Assembly: GCA_015258265.1 (NCBI GenBank)
Contig: JABZIP010000005.1
Span: forward strand, 25,406-89,405
DNA from: Clostridiales bacterium
GTDB taxonomy: Bacteria > Bacillota > Clostridia > Peptostreptococcales > Anaerovoracaceae
Direction of reading: 5' to 3'
Length of the DNA: 64,000 nucleotides
The translations under genes were made by a program, and so were the position numbers. Positions 24,637-34,085 of the stretch are shown here, one piece after another. Numbering within the stretch: the stretch's first letter is position 1; each line of letters opens with the position of its first letter. Below the pieces are notes generated by a model. It made no database searches and was not told the DNA's origin. It worked only from the letters and a program-made list of their open reading frames with translations.

Positions 24637-26029
24637 GAATTATCTGTACTCCTTGTGGCGTATCTTTCAAAGTTATTCCCTTTTCCTTGAGTAAATCACG
24701 AATTTCATCGGCTCTTGCAAAATTCTTTTCTTTTCGGGCATTCTGCCTTTCTTCTATAAGATTTTTAATTTCATCCGAAATTTCTTCTTCCTTAGAATCC
24801 GCTTCCAGCAATCCAAGTACATTTGAAAATTTCAAAAGTACCTTCAGTGCCTCCTCTGCAAATGCTGACGAGCAATCATTTCGGATATAAGTGTTAATTG
24901 CTGTAACCATTTCAAATATAGCTGTTATAGCATCTGCCGTATTCAAATCGTCTTCCATCGCAGCGACAAATTCATCCTGATACTTGGAAAGTGAATCTAA
25001 GAATTCCTTTTCTTGTGCTGTAAGTTCACCTTTTTTTAATCCCGCAAGATACTTGAGGTTATCTCTTAAATTTGTAATTCTCTCCAGTCCCGCCTTAGCC
25101 TGCTCCATAAGCAAATCGCTAAAATTGATTGGATTCCTATAATGTCCCGACAACAAGAAAAATCTGATTACCTCTCCGTCATACTCGTTTAGTATATCTC
25201 TCACGGTGAAAAAATTTCCCTTTGATTTTGACATTTTCTCGTTGTTTATCGTAATATAGCCGTTGTGCATCCAATAATTTGCAAAGGTTGCGCCGTTGCA
25301 CGCTTCCGACTGAGCTATTTCATTTTCATGATGCGGGAACGATAAGTCCTGTCCTCCTGCATGAATATCAATCGTATCGCCTAAATACTTTTTAGCCATC
25401 GTAGAACACTCAATATGCCAACCCGGTCTGCCCATTCCCCACGGCGACTCCCATGCTATTTCACTATCTTCTTTGCGTGCTTTCCAAAGCGCAAAATCCA
25501 TAGGATCTTTTTTCTTTTCCTCGATGTTGATTCTTGCGCCTGCTTCCAGCTCTTCAATATCTTGATTGGAAAGTTTACCGTACTCATCAAACTTTCTTGT
25601 GCTGTAATACACATCTCCGTCTATCTCGTACGCATATCCCTTATCAATAAGTGTTTTCACAAATGCTATGATATCGTCTATGGTTTGCGTAACCTTAGGA
25701 TGCACTGTCGCTTTTTTTACATTTAGTGCCTTGGCATCCTTAAAGTATTCCTCAATATACTTCTCACTTACTTCCCCCGCGGTCAGTCCTTCCTCTTTTG
25801 CCCTATTTATTATTTTGTCATCCACATCGGTGAAATTTTGAACAAACTTAACATTTTTACCCGTGAACTCCAAATACCTCCTAAGTGTATCGAAAACCAC
25901 AAACGGTCTTGCATTACCTATGTGAAAATAATTGTATACGGTCGGTCCGCATACATAAATCTTAATTTCCTTATCATCTATTGGAATAAATTCCTCTTTT
26001 TTACCCGTCATAGTATTATATACTTTCAT
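24629..26029 (-). CDS. cysS: cysteinyl-tRNA synthetase
   Basis: 466 residues from the ATG at 26029 (GGAGG six bases before); an upstream in-frame ATG at 26050 lacks a site. Class I motifs: YVCGPTVYNYFHIGNARPF (HIGH box and zinc Cys), GRPGWHIECSTMAKKYLG (further zinc ligands) and NEKMSKSKGNFF (KMSKS). No T-box leader can fit, since only about 70 bp separate it from the next gene. Confidence 0.96.
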   Translation of the reverse strand: MKVYNTMTGKKEEFIPIDDKEIKIYVCGPTVYNYFHIGNARPFVVFDTLRRYLEFTGKNVKFVQNFTDVDDKIINRAKEEGLTAGEVSEKYIEEYFKDAKALNVKKATVHPKVTQTIDDIIAFVKTLIDKGYAYEIDGDVYYSTRKFDEYGKLSNQDIEELEAGARINIEEKKKDPMDFALWKARKEDSEIAWESPWGMGRPGWHIECSTMAKKYLGDTIDIHAGGQDLSFPHHENEIAQSEACNGATFANYWMHNGYITINNEKMSKSKGNFFTVRDILNEYDGEVIRFFLLSGHYRNPINFSDLLMEQAKAGLERITNLRDNLKYLAGLKKGELTAQEKEFLDSLSKYQDEFVAAMEDDLNTADAITAIFEMVTAINTYIRNDCSSAFAEEALKVLLKFSNVLGLLEADSKEEEISDEIKNLIEERQNARKEKNFARADEIRDLLKEKGITLKDTPQGVQIIRE

Positions 26030-26067
26030 ATCTGCCTCCAACAAAATCAAATTTATACAAAAATATA

Positions 26068-26085
26068 GGGCAGGAAAACCCGCCC
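26068..26085 (-). terminator. terminator after the M23 peptidase gene
   Basis: GGGCGGG-TTTT-CCTGCCC on the minus strand followed by TATATTTTTG. Confidence 0.8.
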
Positions 26086-26098
26086 TTTTCTTTTTCTT

Positions 26099-27481
26099 TT
26101 AGAGATAATTTAATGGATTTTTAGCAACGCCGTTCACCCTTACCTCAAAGTGGCAATGCGCTCCTGTTGTATATCCTGTAAGCCCTACTGTCGCAATAGT
26201 TTGACCTCTCACAACACGAGTTCCAGGTGTAACAAGAAGCTGGTCGCAATGCGCATACCATGTTTGATATCCGTTTCCGTGGTCTATCTTTACTATATTT
26301 CCGTAAGCACCTCGTCTGCTCGCATCAACAACAACTCCGTCCGCTGCAGCTCCTATAGGTGTTCCAACAGGATTTCTAAAGTCAACACCCGTATGTCTTG
26401 CGGATCCTCGACTTGTTCCGAAGCCCGACGATATTTCGATATGGCTCATCGGCATAGCGAACATGCCGTTTTTGGCGGTATCTATACTTCCAACCACATT
26501 GTACGACATAGCCTTAGTACCTTTGAGTGCAACCTGCGCTTGAGGCTCCATTGTAACGGTCTCCGATAAAGTCTCCGCTGCAACCAGTACTCCGTTAATC
26601 TTTGTAATTTTTTTCACAACATCTTTGCTTCCATTTTGACCGGCTTTCGAAACCTTCGTCTGTCCATTGTACAAAGTGTTTGTATTTTCGTAAACCGTTT
26701 CGTACGGTATACTCTCTGTCGCCGCTATTTGCTGTACGGTTGTAACCTGCATATACGGTTTGTATTCCGTTAGATTTATATTTTGTCCTATCATCAAACT
26801 GTCTTCTGTAAGTCCCGGATTGATAGCCAAAAGTTCATCTACCGTAGTGCTGTTCGCTATTGCGATATCCCAAAGGGTATCGCCTCCAACCACAGTGTGC
26901 ACTTTGGTTTCGCCCTTCCCCTTCAATATGTAATTAACCGCATCGACAGGTGTCATAATCCACGCATTTTCACCGTGCTGTTTTTTCGGATTGTAAACAT
27001 GCCACTCGAAGGCTTTGTCGAACTCAACTACAGCCGTCGGATCGTCTACCTTGCCGTCCAAATAATAGTATTTGATTCCCTCGTATACAGCTTCTGCATC
27101 TTCTTTACTTGCAACCGCAAGAATTTTCTCTCCGCCTATACTGATAATGTACTGATCCTGATCGAGCGGTGCTTCCATTCCGGCTTTCGCTAATAAAGAT
27201 GCCTCCGCATCAGTTCCTGCAAGCTGCGGAACCGGCGCAAACGCAACTGCAAAAGATAAAACAACCGCAACTCCTGCCGCTACAGCCGATTTCTGTTCAA
27301 AACTCGCCGCCTTTACCCCACTTACAATAATATTTTTAATCTTAACAGTATTTTCTTTTATCTTTATAAATTCATTTTCCAGCTTAGTGCGAATTTCTTG
27401 CAATTTGTCTGAATCAATGATGCTCTTCATCTTGTCAATATAATTTTTTTGACTCCGCTCAGTATCGTTTTTACTACCCAT
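26099..27481 (-). CDS. M23 peptidase with LysM and G5 domains
   Basis: 460 residues from the ATG at 27481 (AAAGGAG upstream). Short cytoplasmic Lys/Glu-rich N-terminus, one membrane helix (SAVAAGVAVVLSFAVAFAPVP), then a LysM domain (VHTVVGGDTLWDIAIANSTT), a G5-like domain (YETVYENTNTLYNGQTKV ... GVLVAAETLSE) and a C-terminal M23 zinc peptidase (HTGVDFRNPVGTPI, HGNGYQTWYAHC, TGAHCHFEVRV). It cuts peptidoglycan cross-bridges at the cell surface. Monocistronic, with promoter and terminator. Confidence 0.92.
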   Translation of the reverse strand: MGSKNDTERSQKNYIDKMKSIIDSDKLQEIRTKLENEFIKIKENTVKIKNIIVSGVKAASFEQKSAVAAGVAVVLSFAVAFAPVPQLAGTDAEASLLAKAGMEAPLDQDQYIISIGGEKILAVASKEDAEAVYEGIKYYYLDGKVDDPTAVVEFDKAFEWHVYNPKKQHGENAWIMTPVDAVNYILKGKGETKVHTVVGGDTLWDIAIANSTTVDELLAINPGLTEDSLMIGQNINLTEYKPYMQVTTVQQIAATESIPYETVYENTNTLYNGQTKVSKAGQNGSKDVVKKITKINGVLVAAETLSETVTMEPQAQVALKGTKAMSYNVVGSIDTAKNGMFAMPMSHIEISSGFGTSRGSARHTGVDFRNPVGTPIGAAADGVVVDASRRGAYGNIVKIDHGNGYQTWYAHCDQLLVTPGTRVVRGQTIATVGLTGYTTGAHCHFEVRVNGVAKNPLNYL

Positions 27482-27534
27482 CATGCTCCTTTCATTTCTT
27501 AATTTATTCTGCACATAATTCAACTAACAGTAAA

Positions 27535-27563
27535 ATATTACAGGATTGTTACAAAAAAGTCAA
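27535..27563 (-). promoter_or_regulatory. promoter of the M23 peptidase gene
   Basis: TTGACT (27563-27558), 17 bases, TAATAT (27540-27535), minus strand. Confidence 0.7.
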
Positions 27564-27598
27564 GTGAAATTTATGTGTTTTTGAAAGTACGCTGCTTT

Positions 27599-27955
27599 TT
27601 AATCGCGGTTGCGTTTTGTAATTTCTACGATTTCCGAGAATTTACTCATAATATATCCGTATTTGCTTTTCGTATGCGGAATCATACAATTACTGCAATC
27701 TTTGATACCGTCATCGCTAAATTTAAAATTGCCTCCGCACTTGTCGCCTAATGCATACAGCGGACAATAGCAAAACAAGCAGTTAAACTCCTCCGGCTTT
27801 TTTGTCTTATGACATGGAAAAAATTCACATTCGCTGTGATTAAAAAATGCGTATTTCTTACCTTCCCAATATGGAAATTCCTCTACGCTCTTTGCTTTTT
27901 CCTCTTCAGATGCGTTTGAACTCGTTTCTACATTTTCATTTTCCAAATTTTCCAT
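27599..27955 (-). CDS. cysteine-rich small domain protein
   Basis: 118 residues from the ATG at 27955 (AGGAGGGTG upstream). After an acidic head, the rest is a Cys-rich domain: HSECEFFPCHK, FNCLFCYCPLYALGDKCGG, IKDCSNCMIPH, about nine Cys plus His. This matches the small Cys-rich family (PF04071 type), proposed to bind metal; function not established. It follows murI by 10 bp, so it is co-transcribed. Confidence 0.75.
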   Translation of the reverse strand: MENLENENVETSSNASEEEKAKSVEEFPYWEGKKYAFFNHSECEFFPCHKTKKPEEFNCLFCYCPLYALGDKCGGNFKFSDDGIKDCSNCMIPHTKSKYGYIMSKFSEIVEITKRNRD

Positions 27956-27965
27956 AACACCCTCC

Positions 27966-28748
27966 TTAAATTTCCTTGCCAAGCAGCATATATGAACGCT
28001 TGACAAATTCATCCGATTTGGAATTCATTATCGTAAGCTCCTGCTTTCCGTCACTTGAAAGCAGATTTCGTTCCTTCAAAACACAAGCAAGCTGTCTTGC
28101 CGTTCCGATACTGCCGTCGTATATCTTGATATGTTTTCCGACAACATTCGATATGGCATCTTTGATAAACGGATAATGCGTACAGCCCAATACCACCGCA
28201 GCTAAATTTTCATCCGCTTCCGACAGCAATTTGCTTCGTAAGTATTCGTTCAAGGCTTCGCTCTCAAGTTCTCCTCTTTCGACAAACTCCATAAGTCCGG
28301 GACACGCTACAGGCACCAAGTCTGCAACATCTCTAAATCGCCTTGCCAGATTTACAAATTGCTTGCCCCTGACCGTCGCAGGCGTAGCCAGCATCAGTAC
28401 TTTTTTTCCCTCGTTTTCCAGTGCTGCCGGTTTTATTGCAGGTTCCACACCTATTATAGGGATTTCCTTGTATTTTTGTCTAAGAGTACTTGCCGCCATA
28501 CTAGTTGCCGTATTACAAGCAAGTACAATTGCTTTCGCTCCCATGTTTATAAACATTTCCAGGCTTTTTTCGGTTAATGCCAGAATCTCGTCTTGTCCTT
28601 TTGTTCCGTAAGGTGCATTCGCCGAATCGCCAAAATATATATATTTCTCTTGCGGTAATATCTTGAGCATCGCTTTCAAAACACTCAAACCGCCAAGTCC
28701 CGAATCGAAAACTCCTACAAATTTTTCGCTATTTTCTATCTTGTACAT
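27966..28748 (-). CDS. murI: glutamate racemase
   Basis: 260 residues. Makes D-glutamate for peptidoglycan. The two catalytic Cys are in AIVLACNTATSMAAS and AVVLGCTHYPFI; the N-terminus has GVFDSGLGGLSVL and FGDSANAPYGTK. Co-oriented with the upstream diguanylate cyclase, 48 bp away. Confidence 0.96.
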   Translation of the reverse strand: MYKIENSEKFVGVFDSGLGGLSVLKAMLKILPQEKYIYFGDSANAPYGTKGQDEILALTEKSLEMFINMGAKAIVLACNTATSMAASTLRQKYKEIPIIGVEPAIKPAALENEGKKVLMLATPATVRGKQFVNLARRFRDVADLVPVACPGLMEFVERGELESEALNEYLRSKLLSEADENLAAVVLGCTHYPFIKDAISNVVGKHIKIYDGSIGTARQLACVLKERNLLSSDGKQELTIMNSKSDEFVKRSYMLLGKEI

Positions 28749-28796
28749 CGCTCGCCTCTACTTAGTCAACATATCTAAGTTTTTGTTGTTTCGTAT

Positions 28797-30476
28797 CTAT
28801 CTTCTCTCTGCCTTTGATTTATTTTGATACATTTTTTCATCTGCAATTGCTAAAATCTTTTCGTATTCTTCATTCTGCGCCTCTGCGCTTGATGCTATAC
28901 CATACGCAAAGCCCATTTTCCACAAACGTTCGTCTTGCATATTAGATTGTTCAACCAGCTTTCCAAGTTCATCTACCTTTTGTTGTAACAACGCTTTATC
29001 TTCCATTCGTGCAATCGTTACAAATTCATCTCCTCCGTGCCGTACATTCATATATTCGTCGCCGGCAAAAGTCTGTTTGAGGAAATCGGCAAATCGCCTA
29101 ATCAGCTTATCACCGGCTTCATGTCCATATGTATCGTTCACCTCTTTTAAATTATTCAGGTCAAACATTATGAGACTGTATGGTATGTGGTTTTTTACAA
29201 TTTGAAGCACATACGCAATACCGCCGTATCTGTTATCAAGTCCGGTAAGTTGATCTTTGTGGGCGATTTCCTTGAATATTGCAATTTGTTTCTCGTATTT
29301 TTCTATTTCAATCGCCTTGAAAATATAGGTGAAAATCGGAGCGGCAACTACCATACATACCGCCAGCATAGTTGTCATATTGCTTATCTGCATGTACTTG
29401 CCCGCTGTTACCATGTCTTTGAAATCCAGATTTATCAAGATTACGCGTATAACAAGCAGGAATATGGCTATGCCGTTACATATGCTCAATATCCTCTCGT
29501 ATTTATCCTGTTTTTGGTAATCTGCTAAGAATATGAATGCTATTGCGCTCATCATTATAACAATCATCACTCTGAAAAACGAAATAGTCTGAGAAATCCA
29601 AATTATTCCTGTTATATGAAAAACGAATATCCCGCTCAAATACGCAAGATATATGAATCTCATAGCTCGTATCAGCTGTTCGTATTTTGTGTTTTTCTTT
29701 ATAATTTCTATTGTCGACAAGTATGTAAACACTGCAATATACGCCGATGCATACTCGAGTACGGATGTGCTTTCATAATTATTGGTCATAAATTGAAGGA
29801 AGCTGAACGTACATATAATCCAAAGTCCCAAGAAGAAAGCCGTTGCAAATGCGTATATCTGATAATAGCTGTCCGCCTTGTGCTTTAGATATGCTATAAT
29901 TGATGCTATATATCCACCAATTCCGGCAAAGAATACAAAAAAGCTGAGCATTAGAGCAAACAAATTGTCTTTGATTAAATCTCGCCATATGGTATCACTG
30001 CTGCTGAATCTCAAAAAATCAATCCAGTCGTACTCCATCTTTTCCGCCGGTTTTATCTTAATTTCCAAATACGGATTGAATCCCTCTATGCTGTTTATCT
30101 TTACAATATGATATCCGCGTCCGAGCATTTTCCCTTCTTTGTATAGACGCTCACCGTATGAATAGAGATATTTATCTGAAACATATACCTCGACAGCCGA
30201 ACCGTAAGTTCGAAAAACCAGATTTTTTCCCTCGTAATCTTTTTTATTCAGTTTTTTCATCAAGATTACTTCATCGCCTTGCTTAACGGAAGGCAGCTGT
30301 TTTTTCGATATCTCAAATTTACCGTAATACTCATCGTTTATAGTAAGCTCAAACGGTTCTTCCTTCCAGTTAATGCTTTTAATATCGCTGAAATTCAACT
30401 CCAAAAACATCAGGCACATAAATATCGCCATGCCCGCGAATGCAAGGATTTCCAAATATTTTTTGATATTGTTCAT
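28797..30476 (-). CDS. membrane diguanylate cyclase (7TM sensor + GGDEF)
   Basis: About 559 residues from the ATG at 30476. A first helix (residues 10-28) is followed by an extracytoplasmic beta-rich sensor domain (about 30-165, 7TMR-DISM-like), seven membrane helices (about 170-385), then a GGDEF domain (HKDQLTGLDNRYG, YSLIMFDLNNLKEVNDTYGHEAGD, VRHGGDEFVTIAR). The active site GGDEF is intact, so it should make c-di-GMP, a known regulator of type IV pili. No EAL domain. No c-di-GMP riboswitch is visible before the pilus operons of this window. Confidence 0.9.
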   Translation of the reverse strand: MNNIKKYLEILAFAGMAIFMCLMFLELNFSDIKSINWKEEPFELTINDEYYGKFEISKKQLPSVKQGDEVILMKKLNKKDYEGKNLVFRTYGSAVEVYVSDKYLYSYGERLYKEGKMLGRGYHIVKINSIEGFNPYLEIKIKPAEKMEYDWIDFLRFSSSDTIWRDLIKDNLFALMLSFFVFFAGIGGYIASIIAYLKHKADSYYQIYAFATAFFLGLWIICTFSFLQFMTNNYESTSVLEYASAYIAVFTYLSTIEIIKKNTKYEQLIRAMRFIYLAYLSGIFVFHITGIIWISQTISFFRVMIVIMMSAIAFIFLADYQKQDKYERILSICNGIAIFLLVIRVILINLDFKDMVTAGKYMQISNMTTMLAVCMVVAAPIFTYIFKAIEIEKYEKQIAIFKEIAHKDQLTGLDNRYGGIAYVLQIVKNHIPYSLIMFDLNNLKEVNDTYGHEAGDKLIRRFADFLKQTFAGDEYMNVRHGGDEFVTIARMEDKALLQQKVDELGKLVEQSNMQDERLWKMGFAYGIASSAEAQNEEYEKILAIADEKMYQNKSKAERR

Positions 30477-30664
30477 ATTGTATCGCGCTCCCCAAAATAA
30501 GTATTTTGTAAAACTCGGTAGCTTTTTATAGTCTACCACATTCACACAAAAAACACAAACCAATATATAACATATCGGTGTATTTTAGGACCTGTACGGG
30601 TATAAATTAAATCGATATGTACATATAAAAAGCGACTTTTAAAGTTGCGAAAGGCGGTCTAAAT

Positions 30665-31546
30665 ATGAAAAAAGTAGTTGTGGTGGGTAATGGCCCTGCC
30701 GGTATAAGCTCGGCTATCTACACGGCAAGAGCAAATATAGATACAACGGTAATCGGTAGCGGATACGGTTCTTTGGAAACTGCAAATGTAGAAAATTATT
30801 ACGGTTTCGACGAAGCAATCAGCGGGAAGGAATTGATTGAGCGCGGTATCAGACAAGCAAAGCGTATAGGTGCAAGTGTAATTGACAGCGAAGTTCTCGA
30901 AATTTCATTCTCACATAACGATGATAACGGAAAACCGATATATTCAGTCAAAACAACAAGCGGTGAATTTCAAGCAAACGCAGTTACCATTGCCGTCGGA
31001 CAAAAAAGGAAAAAAAGTCCTATAAAAAATTTAGCCGAACTCGAAGGGCACGGTGTAAGTTACTGCTCTATATGCGACGGTTTTTTCTACAAAGGAAAAG
31101 ATGTTTGTGTAATAGGCTCAGGTAGATACGCCCTAAACGAAGTAGAATCATTACTGCCTATAGTTAAAAGCGTTACACTGCTTACAAACGGAGTCGATAC
31201 CACGGCTGACTTCCCCAAATCTGTTGACATAGTTAGAACTCAAATTGCATCGTTAAATAGCGATGTAGCTACAGGAGCATTGAAATCCATAACCTTTGTA
31301 GACGGTATTTCCGTTGATTTCGCAGGAGCGTTCGTAGCTGAAGGTGTAGCGGACACTATCGCACTTGCAAAAAAACTTGGTTTATTGACAGAAAAAAATA
31401 AAATCGTTGTTTCCGATCGAAAAGAAACAAATCTTCTGGGAATTTATGCAGCAGGGGATTGCATCGGCGGAATCTTGCAAGTGGCAAAAGCCGTAAGCGA
31501 CGGCGCCATCGCAGGTATTTCGATTACACAATACCTGAAAGATTAA
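30665..31546 (+). CDS. thioredoxin reductase-like flavoprotein without NADPH motifs (FFTR type?)
   Basis: 293 residues. FAD motif VVVVGNGPAGISSAIYTA, redox pair C134-S-I-C137 (SYCSICDGFF), and a C-terminal FAD contact GIYAAGDCIGGILQVAKAV. The pyridine-nucleotide domain reads VIGSGRYALNEVESL instead of GGGDSAxEEA, and the HRRxxxR segment that grips NADPH is replaced by LLTNGVDTTADF. This is what is reported for ferredoxin-dependent flavin thioredoxin reductases of clostridia. It precedes trxA (83 bp), so TrxA is the likely substrate and the ferredoxin at 16641 a possible donor. Confidence 0.8.
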   Translation: MKKVVVVGNGPAGISSAIYTARANIDTTVIGSGYGSLETANVENYYGFDEAISGKELIERGIRQAKRIGASVIDSEVLEISFSHNDDNGKPIYSVKTTSGEFQANAVTIAVGQKRKKSPIKNLAELEGHGVSYCSICDGFFYKGKDVCVIGSGRYALNEVESLLPIVKSVTLLTNGVDTTADFPKSVDIVRTQIASLNSDVATGALKSITFVDGISVDFAGAFVAEGVADTIALAKKLGLLTEKNKIVVSDRKETNLLGIYAAGDCIGGILQVAKAVSDGAIAGISITQYLKD

Positions 31547-31628
31547 ATGTGTAAAAAAATATTTTTGTGGTATCTATTACAATTATAGCTTATGATACAA
31601 AATATTAGGCTTAAATAAGGAGGTTTTT

Positions 31629-31937
31629 ATGGCAGCATTAACTATAACAAAAGAAAATTTCGAATCAGAGGTTGTAAACGCAGGTACTAAAGTGCTTGTT
31701 GATTTTTGGGCATCATGGTGTGCTCCATGTAGAATGGTATCCCCTATAATAGATGAAATTGCAAATGAAGCGACTGACTTTAAAGTAGGAAAAATCAATG
31801 TTGACGAGCAGCCTGAGCTTGCCGCTCAATTCGGCGTAATGACTATCCCGACACTAATGATATTTGATAAAGGACAAGTCGTAAACAAGAGCATTGGAGC
31901 ACAACCAAAAGAAAATATACTGGCGCTCCTAAAATAA
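31629..31937 (+). CDS. trxA: thioredoxin
   Basis: 102 residues. Active site WASWCAPC (C31, C34), with Ala instead of the usual Gly, and the cis-Pro loop FGVMTIPTLMIF. Reduces protein disulfides. GGAGGTTTTT before the ATG; followed by a strong terminator. Confidence 0.96.
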   Translation: MAALTITKENFESEVVNAGTKVLVDFWASWCAPCRMVSPIIDEIANEATDFKVGKINVDEQPELAAQFGVMTIPTLMIFDKGQVVNKSIGAQPKENILALLK

Positions 31938-31954
31938 CAAATACGAAAAGAAAC

Positions 31955-31986
31955 AAAAAGACCTGATTATATAATCAGGTCTTTTT
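31955..31986. terminator. bidirectional terminator between trxA and cofE-like gene
   Basis: Perfect arms AAAAAGACCTGATTA / TAATCAGGTCTTTTT with a two-base centre. Confidence 0.9.
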
Positions 31987-31995
31987 GTTTTTCAT

Positions 31996-33186
31996 TTATT
32001 TTATATAGCTGTCAAAATAGCCCTGAATGTACACTATAGGAGTTCCCTTATCTCCGCTGCCGGAAGTAAGGTCGCAAAGCGAACCTATGAGATCGGTCAA
32101 TCTTCGTGGTGTCGTACCTTGCGCCACCATAGAATTTTTGAGATCGGCATCCTTATTTTTGATGTATTCCGAGATCGCAGCTTTCAGTTCATCCCCTCGC
32201 AAGTGAGCAAAATCATTATCAGCCAAGTACTTAATTTTTACTTCGTTTGGAGTTCCCTCAAGACCGCTTGTATATCCCGGCGATACCACAGGATCTGCAA
32301 GTTCCCAAATCTTTCCTGCCGGATCTTTGAATGCTCCGTCGCCATATACCATTACTTCTATTGTTTTTCCTGTTTTTTCCAATATCTTCTTTTGTATGCT
32401 GTTCACAAAATCAGTACAGTCGTTCGGGAAAAGTTTGACCGTATCTTCAGTCGCTTTGTTCGAACCGAGTATTCCATACTTTTCGTTATAACCGCTGCCG
32501 TCTACACTTGCTGTCATTATATCGTCAAGTCCAAGTACCGCCTTTGCTCCTGCCTCTTTCAAAAGTCGCTTACTTCTTGCTCTTGTATGTATATCGCAAG
32601 TTAGCACCCTGTCTGTATATTTAAGTATTGCTTTTGGATTATTTGCAAATATTATCTCAACTTGAGTTCCCACGCCCTCGATTAAGTCCTTATAATATCC
32701 TACATAATCCATTCCTGTAAACGGATGTTTAGATTTACCGAAAAGTTTCTCAAATTCTTCGAGCGTCAACACATCGGAATACGGATTTACATTTTTTTCA
32801 TCGAGCAAATCCATATCAACAAGTCCGTTTCCCACTTCATCACTTGGATAGCTGAGCATCAGGACAACCTTTTTTGCTCCCTTTGCAATCCCTTTTAGAC
32901 AAATTGCAAATCGGTTTCTGCTGAGTATAGGGAATATTACACCGATAGTTTCGCCGCCCAATTTATTTTTGACATCTGAAGCTATCTGGTCTATGCTTGC
33001 GTAGTTTCCCTGCGCTCTTGCAACTACAGCTTCCGTAATTGCAAGCACATCCTTATCTCTTATCTCAAATTCGCCTGCCTTATTTGCATTAAGCACGGTT
33101 TCTACAACTATCTTTTCTAAATCGTCTCCCTGTCTTATGATAGGAGCTCTAAGTCCCCTTGAAACTGTTCCTACTAATCTTTCCAT
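31996..33186 (-). CDS. CofE-like (coenzyme F420-0:L-glutamate ligase family) protein
   Basis: 396 residues. N-terminal RGLRAPIIRQGDDLEKIVVETV and DVLAITEAVVARAQGNYAS match the start of the CofE fold. Later NDCTDFVNSIQKKI, VMVYGDGAFKDPAGKIWELADPVVSPGYTSGLEG and a C-terminal TTPRRLTDLIGSLCDL follow the Firmicute branch of this family. These bacteria are not known to make F420, so the true substrate, probably another glutamylation, is unknown. 15 bp after the lytic transglycosylase gene stop would be expected operon spacing in the reverse order: this gene lies downstream of it. Confidence 0.7.
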   Translation of the reverse strand: MERLVGTVSRGLRAPIIRQGDDLEKIVVETVLNANKAGEFEIRDKDVLAITEAVVARAQGNYASIDQIASDVKNKLGGETIGVIFPILSRNRFAICLKGIAKGAKKVVLMLSYPSDEVGNGLVDMDLLDEKNVNPYSDVLTLEEFEKLFGKSKHPFTGMDYVGYYKDLIEGVGTQVEIIFANNPKAILKYTDRVLTCDIHTRARSKRLLKEAGAKAVLGLDDIMTASVDGSGYNEKYGILGSNKATEDTVKLFPNDCTDFVNSIQKKILEKTGKTIEVMVYGDGAFKDPAGKIWELADPVVSPGYTSGLEGTPNEVKIKYLADNDFAHLRGDELKAAISEYIKNKDADLKNSMVAQGTTPRRLTDLIGSLCDLTSGSGDKGTPIVYIQGYFDSYIK

Positions 33187-33201
33187 ATCTTTTCCCTCAC
33201 A

Positions 33202-33990
33202 TTATAGATTTTTTAACATTGCCAGTATTGAGGCACGCTCCAGATCCAAGCTGTTAACAGCATTAGTATCTTGTTCTTTTTCATCTGAAAAAATCGGTCT
33301 CATATTGATTTGCTGTATCGACAAAGCAATTTTTGCTTTTAGGTATTCGTCGCTTACACCCTGCAATTCATTTGATATCTGAGTTTTCGACTTTACATTT
33401 TCAGATGCGCTTTGCACCGCCTGTATGTTTTGTGCTCCCTTATGAATGCTGCCCGGTATACTGAGATCGCCCATCATAAAGTTCGTAACTTTTTTGATGT
33501 GATTTATAGTTTCTTTGAACGGTGGCACACCACCATACTTTTTCACAGCTCCGGAACCCGCACTATACGCTGCAAGCGCAAGTTTGATATCGCCTCCGTA
33601 CATTTTCAACTTATCGCCAATGTACTTAGCTCCTCCCATAATGTTCTCATACGGATCAAAAGCATCGGTTACTCCAAGTGCTTTTGCAGTGTTCGGCATC
33701 AGTTGCATTACTCCCATAGCTCCCGCCGATGAAACAACATGCGGTTTAAATTGTGATTCCGCTTTTGCCATCGCCTTGAGCAATTTTAAAGGCACATTGT
33801 TTTTCTTCGCTGCCGCCTCAAAAATTTCTTCCATTTCGTCAGGAGTTATATCTTTCTTTCCTTTTAACCTTTCTACAGGTTTTTCATTTTCTTTTGATTG
33901 TGAAACAAGTTTGGTAAGTGCTACATCAAAGCTACTATCTTTGATAGGAATCTGCTCACTTGTCTGCCCAAGTCCCGCATTCTTTGCCAT
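33202..33990 (-). CDS. lytic transglycosylase (SLT domain)
   Basis: 262 residues from the ATG at 33990 (GAAAGGAA upstream; another in-frame ATG at 34035 has poor spacing). The SLT domain spans about 75-190: PLKLLKAMAKAESQF with catalytic Glu, SSAGAMGVMQLMPNTAKALGV, YENIMGGAKYIGDKL and ALAAYSAGSGAVKKYGG. It cleaves peptidoglycan glycan strands. No clear signal peptide, so it may leave the cell by a dedicated route or act on a trapped substrate. A GTGACA-N17-TAAAAT promoter-like sequence lies upstream within the end of the MarR gene. Confidence 0.88.
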   Translation of the reverse strand: MAKNAGLGQTSEQIPIKDSSFDVALTKLVSQSKENEKPVERLKGKKDITPDEMEEIFEAAAKKNNVPLKLLKAMAKAESQFKPHVVSSAGAMGVMQLMPNTAKALGVTDAFDPYENIMGGAKYIGDKLKMYGGDIKLALAAYSAGSGAVKKYGGVPPFKETINHIKKVTNFMMGDLSIPGSIHKGAQNIQAVQSASENVKSKTQISNELQGVSDEYLKAKIALSIQQINMRPIFSDEKEQDTNAVNSLDLERASILAMLKNL

Positions 33991-34085
33991 AAAATAATTC
34001 CTTTCATTTAAGCGTGCGATTTCGTACAAATCCATACTCCCCCACCTTCTTCTTATTTTGATACAGTCTTATTTTACCACATTTT

